DNA from: Acanthococcus lagerstroemiae
Taxonomy: Eukaryota; Arthropoda; Insecta; Hemiptera; Eriococcidae
Direction: 5' to 3'
Assembly (NCBI GenBank): GCA_031841125.1
Contig: CM063106.1
Coordinates: 38,250,001 to 38,314,000 of the forward strand
Length of the DNA: 64,000 bases
Part shown: positions 1 to 11,715 of the stretch, in pieces
Layout of the letters: each line of letters starts with the position of its first letter
Position numbering within the stretch: position 1 is the first letter of the stretch
Position numbers and translations under genes: made by a program
The notes under the pieces: model-generated
The model's input: the letters and a program-made list of their open reading frames with translations, nothing else
What the model was told of the DNA's origin: nothing
Databases searched by the model: none

Positions 1-1283
1 TGAAAAAAAATGAGAATTTTCTCTAATGAATAAAGAACGTGGCAGCACTAAGGAATTTACGTGTAATGCAGAAACCACGTAACTTCGGGACTTACGTTGT
101 ACCTGCACTCACTGTGAACCGGAATAATTAACGTGATAACGTTCGAACATAATTAACGAAACAACGTAACGAATCAGTCACGGAATACCGGAAACATTAC
201 GTAAATGTAAATCAGATTAACAACACTTGAAGTGAAATGATAATAATGCCGAACATAGTGTGAAACTTGACTCAGCATCAGTCTATCAGTAAATAACAAT
301 AGAATTCTCAGTTTAACTGTATATAGTGAACTAAAGTGAAATTTGTATTCATAAGTGTATCAGACACTGGAAATACTGTTACAGTGTATATAAGACCTAT
401 TTCACTACATAATTTATGTAATCTGATCAACATGTGTCAGTAGCGTACATGTTCAACGTATCTATCGTGACAAATGAACAACTTTTCGCATATGTTTACC
501 AAATCGCATCTATACAAATAGGAAGCTAATATTTACTATTAGTTTTTTTCAGTGTATAAGCAACGTAATGATTCTTAGTTTATTATCTTAATTAACATTG
601 GTAACGGATACCTTACGTAACGTTACCGAAACATGTCAGTTGTAACGTTATTTTGAACGTTTAATAATAATTACCTTAACTTAACTTCCGTTATCACAGC
701 CCTGCCTGCACTACATGAAAAATTGAAAAAATCCGAACCATTCCGACATGTTTCATCCTATTCTACTGTAACTGGTAGTGAATGTAAATGTCAAGAAAAT
801 TCGATATCGATAATACATATCAGTATCAAAATCAAGTGATCAAACGAAAATTTTTCAATAACAGAGCATAGAGCTGCGCGACTGCAGTCTTACAGCTTCG
901 CCGTTTGAAGCCTCTTTAATTAGAGAGGTTACTTTTTTTTTTTTGCTAAAAAATTGTTTTTAACTTTTTTTTTCCTCACATGAGTCGATATTTTTTTACA
1001 GGGATGAAACACAAAAAGGCCGCAAAATACAAATGTAAAACTATGTATTAAAAAGAAAAAGAGAAAAAAAAACACGAAAAATACACGAAATATGTAAAAA
1101 TGTGCATCTTTACCCCAAACATGTAAAATATACCAAGAAGAGAAGTTTGGAAGGAGAAGGAGGCAAACCATATTGGTGTATAAATATTTCTGAAATCGAC
1201 AAACCGGAAGAAATGTTATCAGTGTTGTAAATGAGTAATGGGCGCGTTTTCTTATCACGTTTCCCGCGACGTCACAGAGTGAG
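1..1283. other. No gene seen; AT-rich intergenic DNA
   Basis: I see no supportable coding region here. The first 700 bases contain many GTAACG and CGTTAC motifs in both orientations, including a small hairpin with arms GGTAACG at 600-606 and CGTTACC at 621-627. A long T-run lies at about 933-944. A minus-strand open frame at 929-1438 is mostly low-complexity and overlaps the inverted repeat to its right, so I do not call it a gene. Confidence 0.6.
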
Positions 1284-1573
1284 TTACTGTTAGCAAAAAT
1301 ACCCGTCTTTGTTCCAATGAACGTATCGACTCCCGTAAGAAAAACACACAGAGCAAAGATCAATATGTTACTACCTGAGAATAAGAAATTTGTTAGAAAC
1401 CAAAGGTACATATTTTTAATCCAGAAGGTTTTGAGCATTTGCTAATAAACTTCTGGTTTCTAACAAACTTCTTATTCTCAGGTAGTAACATATTAATCTT
1501 TGCTCTGTGTGTTTTTCTTACAGGAGTCGATACGTTCGTTGGAACAAAGACGGGTATTTTCGCTAACAGTAAA
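1284..1573. repeat. Near-perfect inverted repeat, 119-bp arms
   Basis: The left arm (1284-1402) and the right arm (1455-1573) are reverse complements separated by a 52-base spacer. Reading base by base I count five mismatches in 119 positions, all transitions, and three of them fall at CpG/TpG or CpG/CpA positions. The same peptide can be read from both arms on opposite strands (around VFLTGVDTF), which is why mirrored ORFs appear. Transcription through it would give a long RNA hairpin. It could be a foldback element or an inverted duplication; I found no target-site duplication. The family is unknown. Confidence 0.9.
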
Positions 1574-1639
1574 CATGCAGTAAGTCACTGGAAAACGGGC
1601 CCATTTAAAGAAAGAATCGCCCAGTAACGACATCTGTAG

Positions 1640-1795
1640 TGACTAGCATGCAACCTGAGGAACTGGCAACAGAAGTAGAAGATTTTTCAGCCACTTATAA
1701 GTCAACCCTGTTTTTCCTTTCTAGACCGACCAGTTAGAACGCAATTTTCAAACTAAACAACCAGCACTTCAGGAAACGAGGCTTTATAAGGTGAC
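1640..1795 (+). repeat. Dispersed TATA-bearing repeat, copy 1
   Basis: This stretch aligns by eye with 32365-32520. Shared blocks include GCAGAAGTA/ACAGAAGTA, TTCAGCC, TAAGTCAAC, CCGACCA and a TATA-like box (TTTATAAGGTGACG here, CTATATAAGATGATG in the other copy). Identity is roughly 65-75 percent. A CCAAT-like motif followed by a TATA box at the end of a dispersed repeat would fit an LTR or the 5' region of a transposon, but no coding part is joined to either copy, so the class is open. Confidence 0.6.
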
Positions 1796-3720
1796 GCACA
1801 ATGAAAAAGCCGGTATTCGATTACCTACAGCGAATAAAGGTATTGATTGATAGAAAAAACAGATCTTCAGAGTGTGAGACATAAACTATTACTCAAATGT
1901 CACTGAACTGTACAACTCTAACTAACTTTATGTCCTGCCTGAGCCGATCGAGGGAGAAAAAGGAGAATGAGTCAAGAGAATTAGACAAACGTGGTATTAA
2001 AAAAAACACGCACCAGATGTACAGAAATGCAAGAGACAGAAGACGTTTGCGAGACGTTTGCATCCCGCTCCACAGGAAATAGCTAGGCGTCACGATAAGA
2101 CGATTTATACAAAAATGTACATTCCAAAGGAGAGGATCACAACACGTTCTTTTATTAAGGTAATTAATTTATAAAACTATTGAAAAAATGATACCTGGTA
2201 ATGAAATTACATTAATAATTTGCCACATCACTTCTCAGATTTTGCGAACTGACACATATTTTGGAAATTAGTAAGCCGAAAAAAAGTCAACACTATTGAG
2301 TTTTTGCCAACTGCAGATTTACTTTTGTCAACTGTCTCCTTAATTTCTCTATCGTTCAGCCTCATCTCTGGGAGTCGGTGCCTTTAAGCTCTTTCCCTCT
2401 CGGTTGCCATACCAATTCAGTATGATCTTATATAATCATTAAAACGTACCTTTAGATGAAGCTTTTTCTTCTCAAATAATTGAACTGACTCCTGTGCGTA
2501 TTTACATTAAACGTGCACTTATCCCATGCCTTGAGGTTGATTCTTATCACAATCATTGTACTCAGACCGTAACATATTTTAAGTTTGCCAAGGGCAACAC
2601 AATTCAAGTTTTCTAATTTACAACGAACGCCCACTTGAGGCATCCCAGGAGTTTCGGGTAGGTGTTCGACTATATAGGAAAAAACAATAATGTAAGCTGT
2701 TTTTAACACCTCGACTTCCATCCGTATACAAGACTTGAAAATAAAGAAGGATTTTCATTTCGTTTCGTCGCGTTCTGTACCCGCAGTGAATATACATGTT
2801 GGAGGGAAAAAATGGAAACCATTATTCATAGAAGTGTTTCACAAAGTATTACAGCGGGAATGCTTCCTTAGTAACTTATAATAATATCATTAACAAAAGG
2901 CGAGAAATACACATTCTTCGTACTTGCTCACGCCAGCTCCTCCATGTAAATCCTCCCCGGTTTTCAAATTCACGTTTCTCGGCAAAAATAAGAATTACGA
3001 AAAACGGCGAGAGTACGAATGCAAATTACAAGATTTAAATTCTGAAACAGTCCTACTCAACGAAGTTCTTGCTCCTGCGGGACAATCTTTTACCAAAGTA
3101 CTTCTGGCAGCGCAGTTCATCGAGACTATATAACAAAAACTTGAGAATTTAGAAAGATTTTTTGAGTAAGTTGAAAAATGAGTTAGTGTTTCAAATATTA
3201 CTCGACGGTTTGTAATTAGAAAGGCCAGTCCCGGATGTAATTTATAACTTCATTAATTAGAAACATGACTGATTACACGTCTTGTTTTGACTTGTAAATG
3301 AATACGACATTTTTCGACTTTGGATGATGAGTTAACCCAGTAGCTGATTCAATGACGAATCTAGGAAGCAATCCTGCGAGGATCAGTTTAGAGTATGTAC
3401 AAATTTGATAATACCTCTTGAAGCACAGTTTTCCATTCCCCAACTCTCGACTGAACCGCAGTGATGTAGCCGAGAAGGGGGAGGGATGCACCATCGTCCT
3501 TTCACAACTCACTTTATTCCTCTCCTAGCTGAAGAGAAAATCCGTTGTTCCTTCTCCTTGCTAGAAAATCCACTGTCATCCCTTCTCTTGCTGAAATTTG
3601 CTTCTCCAAAAATTTACCCTCCTCCTTATACATACTGGCAACAGCCTTGTGACTATGTGAATTTTTTTGAACATTTTCGACGTTCACTATAATACTCTCC
3701 AATTAATCCCCGAGGAGAGA
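1796..3720. other. No gene seen
   Basis: The open frames in this stretch are short (61-89 codons), overlap on both strands and show no family motif. I see no terminal repeats or tandem array. A minus-strand frame at 2452-2721 (89 codons) is the longest and is not recognisable. Confidence 0.5.
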
Positions 3721-3724
3721 GGGC

Positions 3725-4290
3725 GAGTTGTTTAAGACTCTTCAATCCTTCATACTCTTCCAGTCTTGCTCAAAACCCTATCTCAGAACTGACTTAAGAT
3801 TCGCTAAGGTTGTTCAAAATTTGTTTACGATTCGTTATGACACTTTCAAACTTAAATATCATTCTTCAAAACTTTTCAGAATCTTCAAAGCTTTTCAAGA
3901 CTTTTATAAAACGGATCCTTAAAATTAGGTCTCATTAATACTTATTCAAGATGCCTAGATTTTTAGACTCTGTTACGCTGCTGTTCAAGGTACACTAACT
4001 AGTCCCGTTCAAGACTATACGACTTTTCCGGAGTTGATTAAGTCTGTTTAAGTCTTATAATGATTCTTCCATATGTGGTCAAAACATGTAGACGCTCTTC
4101 AAGGATTTTTCAAACTCTTTCGAGATTTGTTAAAGAGCACTCGGTTATCTTCCGACCATTCTAAAACCCTTCAAACTCTGTTTAAGCTAAATCACGATGA
4201 TTTAGGATTCCTTAAGACCTTCCAAAATTTGATAGACTTTTCCAAACTCGTTTACAACTTTCAACACTTCTTCATAACTGTCGAAAATTG
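3725..4290 (+). repeat. Degenerate 10-11-bp GACT-motif array
   Basis: The sequence is built from short imperfect units close to AAGACTCTTC / AAGACTTATTC, for example around 3727-3760 and 4080-4130. Spacing between successive RACT cores is mostly 10-11 bases. The ORFs at 3728-3922 and 4073-4291 only translate the array (KTLQ, LFK-type peptides) and are not genes. The same motif recurs in many blocks of this window. Confidence 0.7.
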
Positions 4291-5864
4291 ATTCTACATT
4301 TCTCAGAAACGCACTTGGCGCCCGCAGAGGGTAGCGGAGGTAGTGATCGCTACCTCAGAAGCTTTTCATTTTCAATTTTTTTTTTTGTGCATAGTTAGGG
4401 ATAGATATGATTCAGGTTATTAAATCGTTCAATAATTTAAATAAAAAAATTAAAGTCTTTAAAAGTGAGAACAAATACAAAAATCAGGGTTAAATTATGG
4501 TCGTCAGCATTTTCTCTTACTACCTCATCAAAAAATTCTGTGGGCATCCATAGAAACACACCTATGTAAATGACATATGCAGCTGAATTGACTCTCATTG
4601 ACCATTAACTTTGAAAGACACAACTTTCCAAGTGAGTGCTCCAGTTAACCCCTTACTTTTCCAACTCCCTCAAATTTTGAAACAAAAGGTTCGTTTTAGA
4701 AGTTTTCATCGTACAACATTTCTCTCTGTTAATCTAAAAGATTTACTAATTAAGATGAATCGTTATGATTCGGAAACTTTTGGTGAAAGTGAACTCAAAA
4801 GTATTTCAATATCAAAACACCAAATTCTCCGAGTTCAGTCAACTCAATTATTTTTGTATCTCCACCTCTCAGAGTTTACATGAAGTTTTAATTAAACGTT
4901 TACGGAGCAAGATCAACGAAAGAACATTTTAATACAACAAAAACGTGGATCCTAACGACCTTTAACTTTCGTCAGAAAGTTTAATTTCTTTTCATCTTCT
5001 ACGAGGCTTAACAGTTGGTTTCGACCCACAGTCCGCATATCGCGCAACTTTTACTCGGCTTAACCGAACACGTGTTGCATGTGAGACGAAATCATCTACG
5101 AATAAAAACACGACCCCACAGCTTACAAAATTTTATGTTGGTCATTTTTTTATTTGAAAAAATTTTCCTTCATGCTCAATCAGGCTTATGAAACACAAAG
5201 ACTGTATCTCATATTTCACGTCAGTAATAGCACCTGTAAAGTATTGTGGATGAAGGTGAAATGACACAGTATATTAGATATTTGGCTGAAAAAGATACCT
5301 AAGGTTAGAAGAGCTATAAAAGTGACTAAAGACGACGATTGGATAAAGTTGATGGAAATCTTGGAGAATATTAAACGAAAAAAGAAATGAAAATTATAAG
5401 CCTGTATTGAACCTTGTGCAAAGGTTGGAATGAGGGGGTATTCTTTACTTGAGATGTAATACAAGTATCGATGTTGATCGGCAAGTTGCAAAGAATACAT
5501 TATTTACTATCTAACAGGTTGATAATTATAGGAATTATAAACCACTTTCTAAATTTAGTACAGTTTCTGCAAGATTCTTTGAGCTTTTTCGAACTCGTTT
5601 CAGTGTATTTTAAAACTGATTACTACTTTCTACACTGTTTCAGATTAGTTCAAACTCTTTTCTACATATACCGTCAACGGGGGTAATATTGGACCCTGGT
5701 GAATGGATAGCGGAAATGATGAAAACAGGAAGTCTTAAAAATGCATTTTTCAGGTTCGGCCGATACGCATGCATTCACAACCCCCCCCCCCCCGGTTTCG
5801 GTTTTGGCAAACATTTCTGTCCAGCTTCCACCAAGACAGAGCTTTTTGTATAGTACCATCATTT
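4291..5864. other. No gene seen; small GACT remnants and a C-run
   Basis: The stretch contains a perfect 7-bp stem hairpin at 4337-4356 (GAGGTAG/CTACCTC), AT-rich unique DNA, a short GACT-type block at about 5565-5660 and a run of about 15 C at 5780-5794. Open frames at 4611-4883 and 5216-5500 show no recognisable motif. Confidence 0.5.
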
Positions 5865-6150
5865 AACGAAGATTCTTAACTTCTTTGAAAGAATCTTAAT
5901 AGTTCTTCAACATGTCTGCAAGACTCGCAAAGAAATTTCGAAGACCTTTTTGGGATCTGAAGGAAGTATTCAGAAGTTTCAGTAGACCTGGAATTATTTT
6001 GGGTGAGTCTGGAAGAGGGTTAAGGAGTCTTCAGCTTGTCTAGGAGAATCTGAAAGAGTGTGAACATGATTGAAAGAATCTTGAAGATACTCAAACACGC
6101 CTACAAGAATCTTGAAGAAGTATCAAAGAATTTTTATATAATACTGTATC
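5865..6150 (-). repeat. GACT-motif array, reverse orientation
   Basis: Units read as GAATCTTGAAGA and similar, the reverse complement of the array at 3725-4290. It shows the same 10-11-base spacing and the same high unit divergence. Confidence 0.65.
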
Positions 6151-6394
6151 CGTATATGATTATCGCATGACTCCATGTCGCTACAGGTTTCCGTTCATAA
6201 AAATTAAATTCGTGTGCGTAATCCTCCGTTTATATTCTGGGATAAATATTGTGAATTCGTGTTTTTTCTCCGTTAGTATTCCTCCGTTCTAACACCTTAT
6301 TTTCTCCGTGCTTAATATTACTTCCCTTTTACAATTGCCTAGCAAATATTACTGCTGAAATTAGCGGAGGGGAAATGTTCAATTGAGTCTGACA

Positions 6395-6562
6395 GAGAAA
6401 ATTGTACAATACTTTTACATCGTAAAATTTTCTCCAAAATACCCTGACATTTTCGATTTTTTTTTTTCCAAAATTTCCTAACCTTTCCTGACTTTTCCAG
6501 ATCTCACGGAATTTCTTGACTTTTCACTGACTCCCAGGATTTCCAGAAAAGTGGCGACCCTG
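6395..6562 (-). mobile_element. hAT-like MITE end
   Basis: Read on the minus strand, this segment starts with CAGGGTCGCCACTTTTC and runs into repeated GGAAAAGTCAGG-type words. This terminal sequence, CAGGGT(G/C)GCCAC followed by GAAA-rich repeats, is known from hAT-type MITEs of insects and other animals. The opposite terminus is not evident, so this is an end fragment. Confidence 0.5.
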
Positions 6563-6909
6563 CCCAAGCACTCACATTTGCACACATATGCATACCCTAG
6601 TCTGAGCTGGAAGGAGGATATTAGGAATACTTGAGAGGAACACACAACTTCCTTTACACATTACGATAGTCGTCATTTACTCTTGGTGATATTTTTGTTC
6701 TGAATTTCCTCTGATTCGTCTCCTAAATTGGTTCCAATAAATTGATTTAAAAAAAACAAAAAAAAACTACAACGTTTTAGGTTGATTGGATTAGGGGAAT
6801 CCGTTCCATAAGCTTCCTTTCGTTCTTATGGGAAAAACACATGAAGTTTTGACTTTTGTTCCAGACTAAATTTCCCTCCTATATTCACTAGGACCAAAGC
6901 TCGTAAACA

Positions 6910-7060
6910 GTGGCGTAGCTAGGGGTTTCCCAAGGGGTGGGGGGGCACAATAAGGTTTTCAAGGGAGAAAAAGTCGAAAATTGAGGTATTTTTAAAAAAT
7001 CGCCGATATTAGAGAACTATTCAATTAAAATTTTTTTTTTTTTTTTGGGGGGGGGGGCGT
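6910..7060 (+). repeat. GTGGCGTAGC repeat family, copy 1 (partial)
   Basis: The segment starts GTGGCGTAGCTAGG and matches the reverse complement of 29520-29648 over about 100 bases, including AAAAAGTCGAAAATTGAGG and ATCGCCGATATTAGAGA. It ends in a T-run joined to a G-run (7031-7057). The right terminus is not resolved; sequence up to about 7625 may belong to the same insertion. The class is uncertain because the GTGGCGTAGC terminus is shared by several DNA transposon families. Confidence 0.65.
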
Positions 7061-7805
7061 AAATTAAACAACAGAACATTTGCTATCAGATTCAGCTTGT
7101 GACATGGGAAAATATTTTAATAAAATGTTCAGCATTCTCAAATGTCAGGCTCTAGATCAAACGGAGAATCTAGTAAAAACAGAATAGTCATTGAAATTCG
7201 AAATTCAACTTTTGCAACCGACTTTCAGATCTTCGAAATGTCTTCCACAGTTCAGTTTTGTTTCAACCTTTCAGATAACGTTCGATACTCAGCTTGAAAT
7301 CTTCGGCTTCTGACTGACTAGTCTCTGACAGGAATCCAGGGTACTCCATTTTCAGAAACGAAATTAGACTTTCAGGTTGGGGAGGTGGAGAAGAAAGATT
7401 TGCCGACAAAATTTTTTAAAAATTAAAAATTTGCTGATTTTTTTTAATCAAAATATTTTTTAATTGAGAAAAAAAAAACAAGAACAACAAAAAACAAACA
7501 AACATTCATATAAAATGAAAAATTCAAATTAACAGTTTCAAAATTTGCCGACTGCCAAATTATTGGAGGCGGTGTCCAACCCCACCCCCACCCCACACCC
7601 CACTATAGTTTCGTCCCTGGCTTGGAGGCAAGATGACTATTGATTTTTTTTTTCTATTCCACGCTTCTTATTTAGTAATACTGATGTAAGCTTATCGAAA
7701 GAACAACCAAAACACATCCTTTATGCGAAGTTTCGTCCAATTTCGTCATGAAGTCTAAGAGATACTCGTTATCACGTGAAAACAGTCCTTACGATTTAAT
7801 GTTAC
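7061..7805. other. No gene seen
   Basis: AT-rich DNA with T- and A-runs and two copies of the word TTTGCCGAC (about 7397 and 7543). It may include the rest of the repeat that begins at 6910, but no closing terminus is visible. Confidence 0.4.
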
Positions 7806-8168
7806 GTAGGAGTAGAGGGGAACAAGGTGACGCACTAAAGGTTTGAACCCCAATAGCTTCTCCCCTTTACGCCAGTAGATAAACATTAAGTTAAAGTTAA
7901 AAGCTACAGTACACTAGCTATCTTTGGACAAATAATAAACGATCTAACTTTCACAAATATTTAGGAGTGTTTTTATTTGTATCTTGCTCCCACCGTTTGG
8001 TCATCTTGCCCCATGAAAAAATAGGAGATAAGGTAACTAATTTTTTTGAAGTCGTCATAGATCATTCTCAACTTAGTTTACAAATTTCTAACTAACGTCC
8101 AACGTTGGCTGGTATATTGTAGTTCTTAACTATAACTCAATTTTTATCTGCTGGCGTAAAGGGGAGAG

Positions 8169-8917
8169 AGGAAATAAACTGTATGGTTGGCGACTTGGTG
8201 GAACAAGGGGCTAAAGTGGGACTAAAAATTAACTTAGAAAAATCCAAAATTATGAAAAATGAAAAAGGCACAAGCCGCCCCTCCAGCGGAGCGAAACTAG
8301 AGATGGTTGACGACTACAAGTACCTAGGACAGATAGTATCATTCAAAAATCGAATTGGGAAAGAAATTGAAGTTCGCAAAACGAACTCTTGGAAAGCTTT
8401 CTGGGCCTTGAAACACATTTTTAAAAGTAAAATGAAAATCCAAACGAAGGCTAAAATCCTCTAGGTAGTTGCGTGCTACCAGTGGCAACATACGGGGCTC
8501 AAACATGGCCAATAACCAAAAAACAGCTAAAGAAACTGAAAACTATGCAAAATTCTATGTTTCGGAGCATTTTAAACGTTAAGATAAAAGACAAATTTAG
8601 ACTTGAGGAGATAAGAAACCAAATCAATGTTACAGGAAACTGAAATGGAAGTACGCGGGCCATCTGATAAGAGGAAATAATTAAAAGTGGCACAATATCG
8701 CGACATTTTGGACCCCGTATGGCTTATAAACGCGCAAGAGGGAGACCAATACTACGCTGGAGGGACGATTTCAAAAGTCTGAAGGAAGGATGGGTACAAT
8801 TAGCGAGAGACCGAGACGTATGGAGAGAGACAACGGAAACTTATGCCCTAAAATGGGCGGGGTAGCTGGCGGTGGCTCACCTACCCCAAGTTGTAAATAA
8901 AATATAAAATAAAATAA
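8169..8917 (+). mobile_element. 5'-truncated RTE-like retrotransposon with TSD
   Basis: A 3' portion of a non-LTR retrotransposon sits inside the MITE above. It ends in an A-rich tail (AAATAAAATATAAAATAAAAT at 8897-8917). The flanking words AAAGGGGAGAGA (8157-8168) and AAAGGGGAGAAA (8918-8929) form a 12-base direct repeat with one mismatch. That is the expected target-site duplication and proves the nested order: MITE first, retrotransposon second. Confidence 0.8.
8180..8866 (+). pseudogene. RTE-like reverse transcriptase C-terminal region, broken
   Basis: The first 94 codons (8183-8464) carry GLKINLEKSKIM and YLGQIVSF, motifs that follow the catalytic core of RTE-like reverse transcriptases. 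After a stop or frameshift near 8462, a second frame continues with VATYGAQTWPIT, then later GRPILRWRDDF and DRDVWRETTETYA, the typical C-terminal end of these proteins. The endonuclease and catalytic RT motifs are missing, so the copy cannot move itself. Assignment to the RTE clade is by motif pattern and not by alignment. Confidence 0.75.
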
Positions 8918-8982
8918 AAGGGGAGAAACTATGGGGTTCAAACCTTAAGCGCGTCACCCTGCTCCTCCTACTCTACTATACT

Positions 8983-10734
8983 TGCAGCTCTTTGAGTGAA
9001 ACGAGTATTAAAATTTTTTCCATTTAATTTGGCACAAGTTCTTACAAAATACGACTATCCAGCTCAGTGCATCATTAAATTCAAAATATTTTGCTTTTTC
9101 CCACAGAAGAAAACTGTACGCCAACGCGCGCAATAAACTTTTCAAGCTTTCAAAATATCACTGCGCTGTTGCTAATGCGGTGAATACTGATTTTCGCTCA
9201 TTATGAAGTCAGTCCTATAATTTCGACTAGATTGAATACTGGTTCACGAATTTACGGATTGCGACGCTCGACAGCAACAGAGAGGAGTAATTTTTCAGCT
9301 CAAAAGACAGGTCTGTAGTTAATTTGTAATGAAACTTGAAACGAATCCAAAACAACCCTTATATTTATTTTCGCGCTCATTTCACGCCAATCAAGCATGA
9401 ACTTTCACTTTTTTCTCTGGAACGAATTACTGTAGATTTTAACTCTACTTGGGTACCACTTTTCAACGCCTTGCCGCCAATGTTCAACGCGCTAGAATCG
9501 AATATTAGAGTTAAATTACTCGTTAAAGAAAAAAATTAAAAAATTTATAGCTCGGATGTTTAAAAAGTTGCGAATAAGTTGTTAAAAGTTTATTAATATT
9601 CTTTTTGATGAGGTTGTCCGTCTCTTTTCTTCTACACGGCTACAAAAAGTTTTTCAACGGGGAAAATATATGAAAGACCCACCGACGGCTGTAATGAATA
9701 ATATTATCGTACAGTCGTCATATCCATAAAAAAGTAAAGGGTAAAAAGTGAAAATCGTTGAAAACGTTATTCGCGCCTAAATTTATAGTCAGTAATATAC
9801 ACGTTGCAAAAAAAAAAAAAAAAAAAAAAAAAAGAAGGGCAATAAAATGGCACGTTTTATTGGATTCTGCGTTTAGGAGAAAACTTAATGGTTAACTAAC
9901 ACCGCCGAATTATATCTACTTCCATTTCATGTCCTCCGCACCACCATACACCTAGTAGTTAACTAGTACACCCTACGTGTAGAAAACATAAAAAGATAAG
10001 TCAATGATTTACGTTTCATTTTTAATGATAAAGCACAACGGTAAATAGGAAAAACAAGAACAAGAGAAAATCTAATCTCTTGCACTCAATTGCAACCCGC
10101 TTTTGACGGGTAGATGGATCTTATGGAATTAAATTTTTTCAGAAAGGTTGTTAGCACGAACGAAAAGGGTTTTTATCAGACTTTTTTTTTTTTTTTTTTT
10201 TTTTCTTTTAGAGAGGTATTTGCGAATGTTATTTTCAAATACTTTCTACACTCTTACATTCGACATATATACTAATGAAAATAAACTTGATTTTTAAAAA
10301 GAAACACGCTGAAGTAAGACGACGAACCCACTATCAAGGAAACCGATTTCAGGGAGCAAAATAAATTACGGTTGAAATGCAAATGGGTACGTGAAAAATC
10401 GAATTTTTAGATAGACCTGTCAAAACACTAAATATAAAGTCTCTTCGAAGAAATTTTTCTTGAACTGAGGCGAAGATGAAGGGAAAGCCTGAGAGATGCC
10501 GCAAAATATTTCTAACTGAAGCCTTTCCAGCGAATCTTATTTCTCTCTAAAGTACCCCCCCCCCCTCCTTTCACGAAAAGCGAGCGTGTGCTATCGCTCC
10601 CGTTTATTTACTTTAATATCGCATTGTCGATTAGAAATAACCTAGCTTCATTGCCTTGCAAGTGCTGATACAACAGGAGGACAGTGGGATAACTGCCCCT
10701 CACAGGAGAAAAACTGAAACTGAAAACACTTCAA
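8983..10734. other. No gene seen; poly(A) and poly(T) runs
   Basis: Unique AT-rich DNA. It contains an A26 run at 9808-9833 and a T23 run at 10182-10204, either of which could be the tail of a decayed retrotransposon, but no coding remnant lies next to them. A 67-codon frame at 9336-9539 is not recognisable. Confidence 0.5.
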
Positions 10735-11715
10735 AAATGAAAAAGTTTTCGACCATATATGCTACTGTTAGAGTCTTGAATCGTAAACAAGAATGAAAGA
10801 ATCTCAAAAAAATATGAAGTCGCAGCGAGTTTTAAACATCTTCAAAAGAGTCTTCCAGAGACTTAAATAATTTTACGAGAGTAGTTAGCAAGTATTACAG
10901 AGCCCTAAGAAGTCTTTTAAGAAATCGTGATCAAGTCTAGAGGAGTCGTAATAAAACCTTTATTTCTTCTCTTTTCCAATTTTTGCTCTGAACCCGAGCC
11001 CTGGAATCCGCCCTTTCGAGCATTACCCCAGAGACGTCGGGGAGACTGTCAGGGCTGTCTTAGCCCTATTCACTTCTTGCCGAAAAATCGGCCTAGGTCC
11101 AAATGTAGCAAGTTGCCACGTGGGTTCGAACTCGGGACCTCCGGATTCCGAGACCAGCGCGCTATCCACTCGGCCAACCAGACCCCCCTAATAAAATCCG
11201 AATAAGTTCTAAAGAGTTTTTAGTATATCTGAAAGAGTCATAAAATCTTAAGTGAGTCTTAAATAATTTGAAAAAGTTCGGGAGAATCTTAAAGTTCATC
11301 TACTTGTCTCGAAAAGCATGAATGAATCTTCATGAGTCTCCGATCAAGTCTTGAAGAATCTTGATATAGTCTGGACAATCGTATAGACTCGTAAACGAGT
11401 GTAATACAGTTGATAAGTCTTGAATAAAAGCCTTACAAAACATAAGAAGCGAAGGATAGTCTGAAATAAGTACTAAAATATCTCAATATTAAAATGTCTC
11501 AGAATCTTATATGAGATCGGAAGTTCCAAAAAGTCTTGATCAGGTCTAACGAGCCATAACTACATTCGGAAGAATCACAGTGAGTCGTAGTTTCAATTTT
11601 AGTCTTGAATACGTTAGGGAAAATTCTAAAGAAATTTGAACAAATTTGAAAGGGTCCAAATGATTTGTAAGTAAAAATTAAATACTGAAGAGTCTCAGCT
11701 AGTTTCAAGAACTAC
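10735..11715 (-). repeat. GACT-motif array split by a SINE
   Basis: GAGTCTTGAA / AAGAATCTTGA-type units run from about 10735 to 10950 and resume from about 11200 to 11715. The interruption is the SINE at 10959-11188. Units are very divergent but keep the 10-11-base spacing. Confidence 0.65.
10959..11188 (-). mobile_element. tRNA-derived SINE, copy 1
   Basis: Read on the minus strand it begins GGGGGGTCTGGTTGGCCGAG and contains a box A-like TGGCCGAGTGG and a box B-like GGTTCGAACCC, the internal RNA polymerase III promoter of tRNA genes. It then shares the family body (CCTAGGCCG, GAGACGTC/CCCCGACGTC, CGGGTTCAGAGC) with the copies at 23871, 49115 and 53143. TAATAAAACC at 10949-10958 and TAATAAAATC at 11189-11198 form an imperfect target-site duplication. 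It lies within a GACT array. Confidence 0.85.

Larger units (their letters stand above)
7806..8976. mobile_element. Long-TIR MITE, split by an RTE insertion
   Basis: The left end (7806-7925) is matched by the reverse complement of the right part, once the RTE at 8169-8917 is ignored. The matching includes GTGACGCRCTWAAGG, TTTGAACCCC, TTCTCCCCTTTACGCCAG and AGATAAAMATTRAG, so the TIR is at least 100 bases. Without the RTE the element would be about 420 bp. The outer edges read TAGGAGTAGAGG and TAGAGTAGGAGG, compatible with insertion at TA, but I cannot fix the target-site duplication. The superfamily is not assigned. Confidence 0.75.

Noticed and set aside
4337..4356. Hairpin with GAGGTAG stem, like the let-7 seed
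   Set aside because: The stem is only 7 bp with a 6-base loop, too short for a microRNA precursor.
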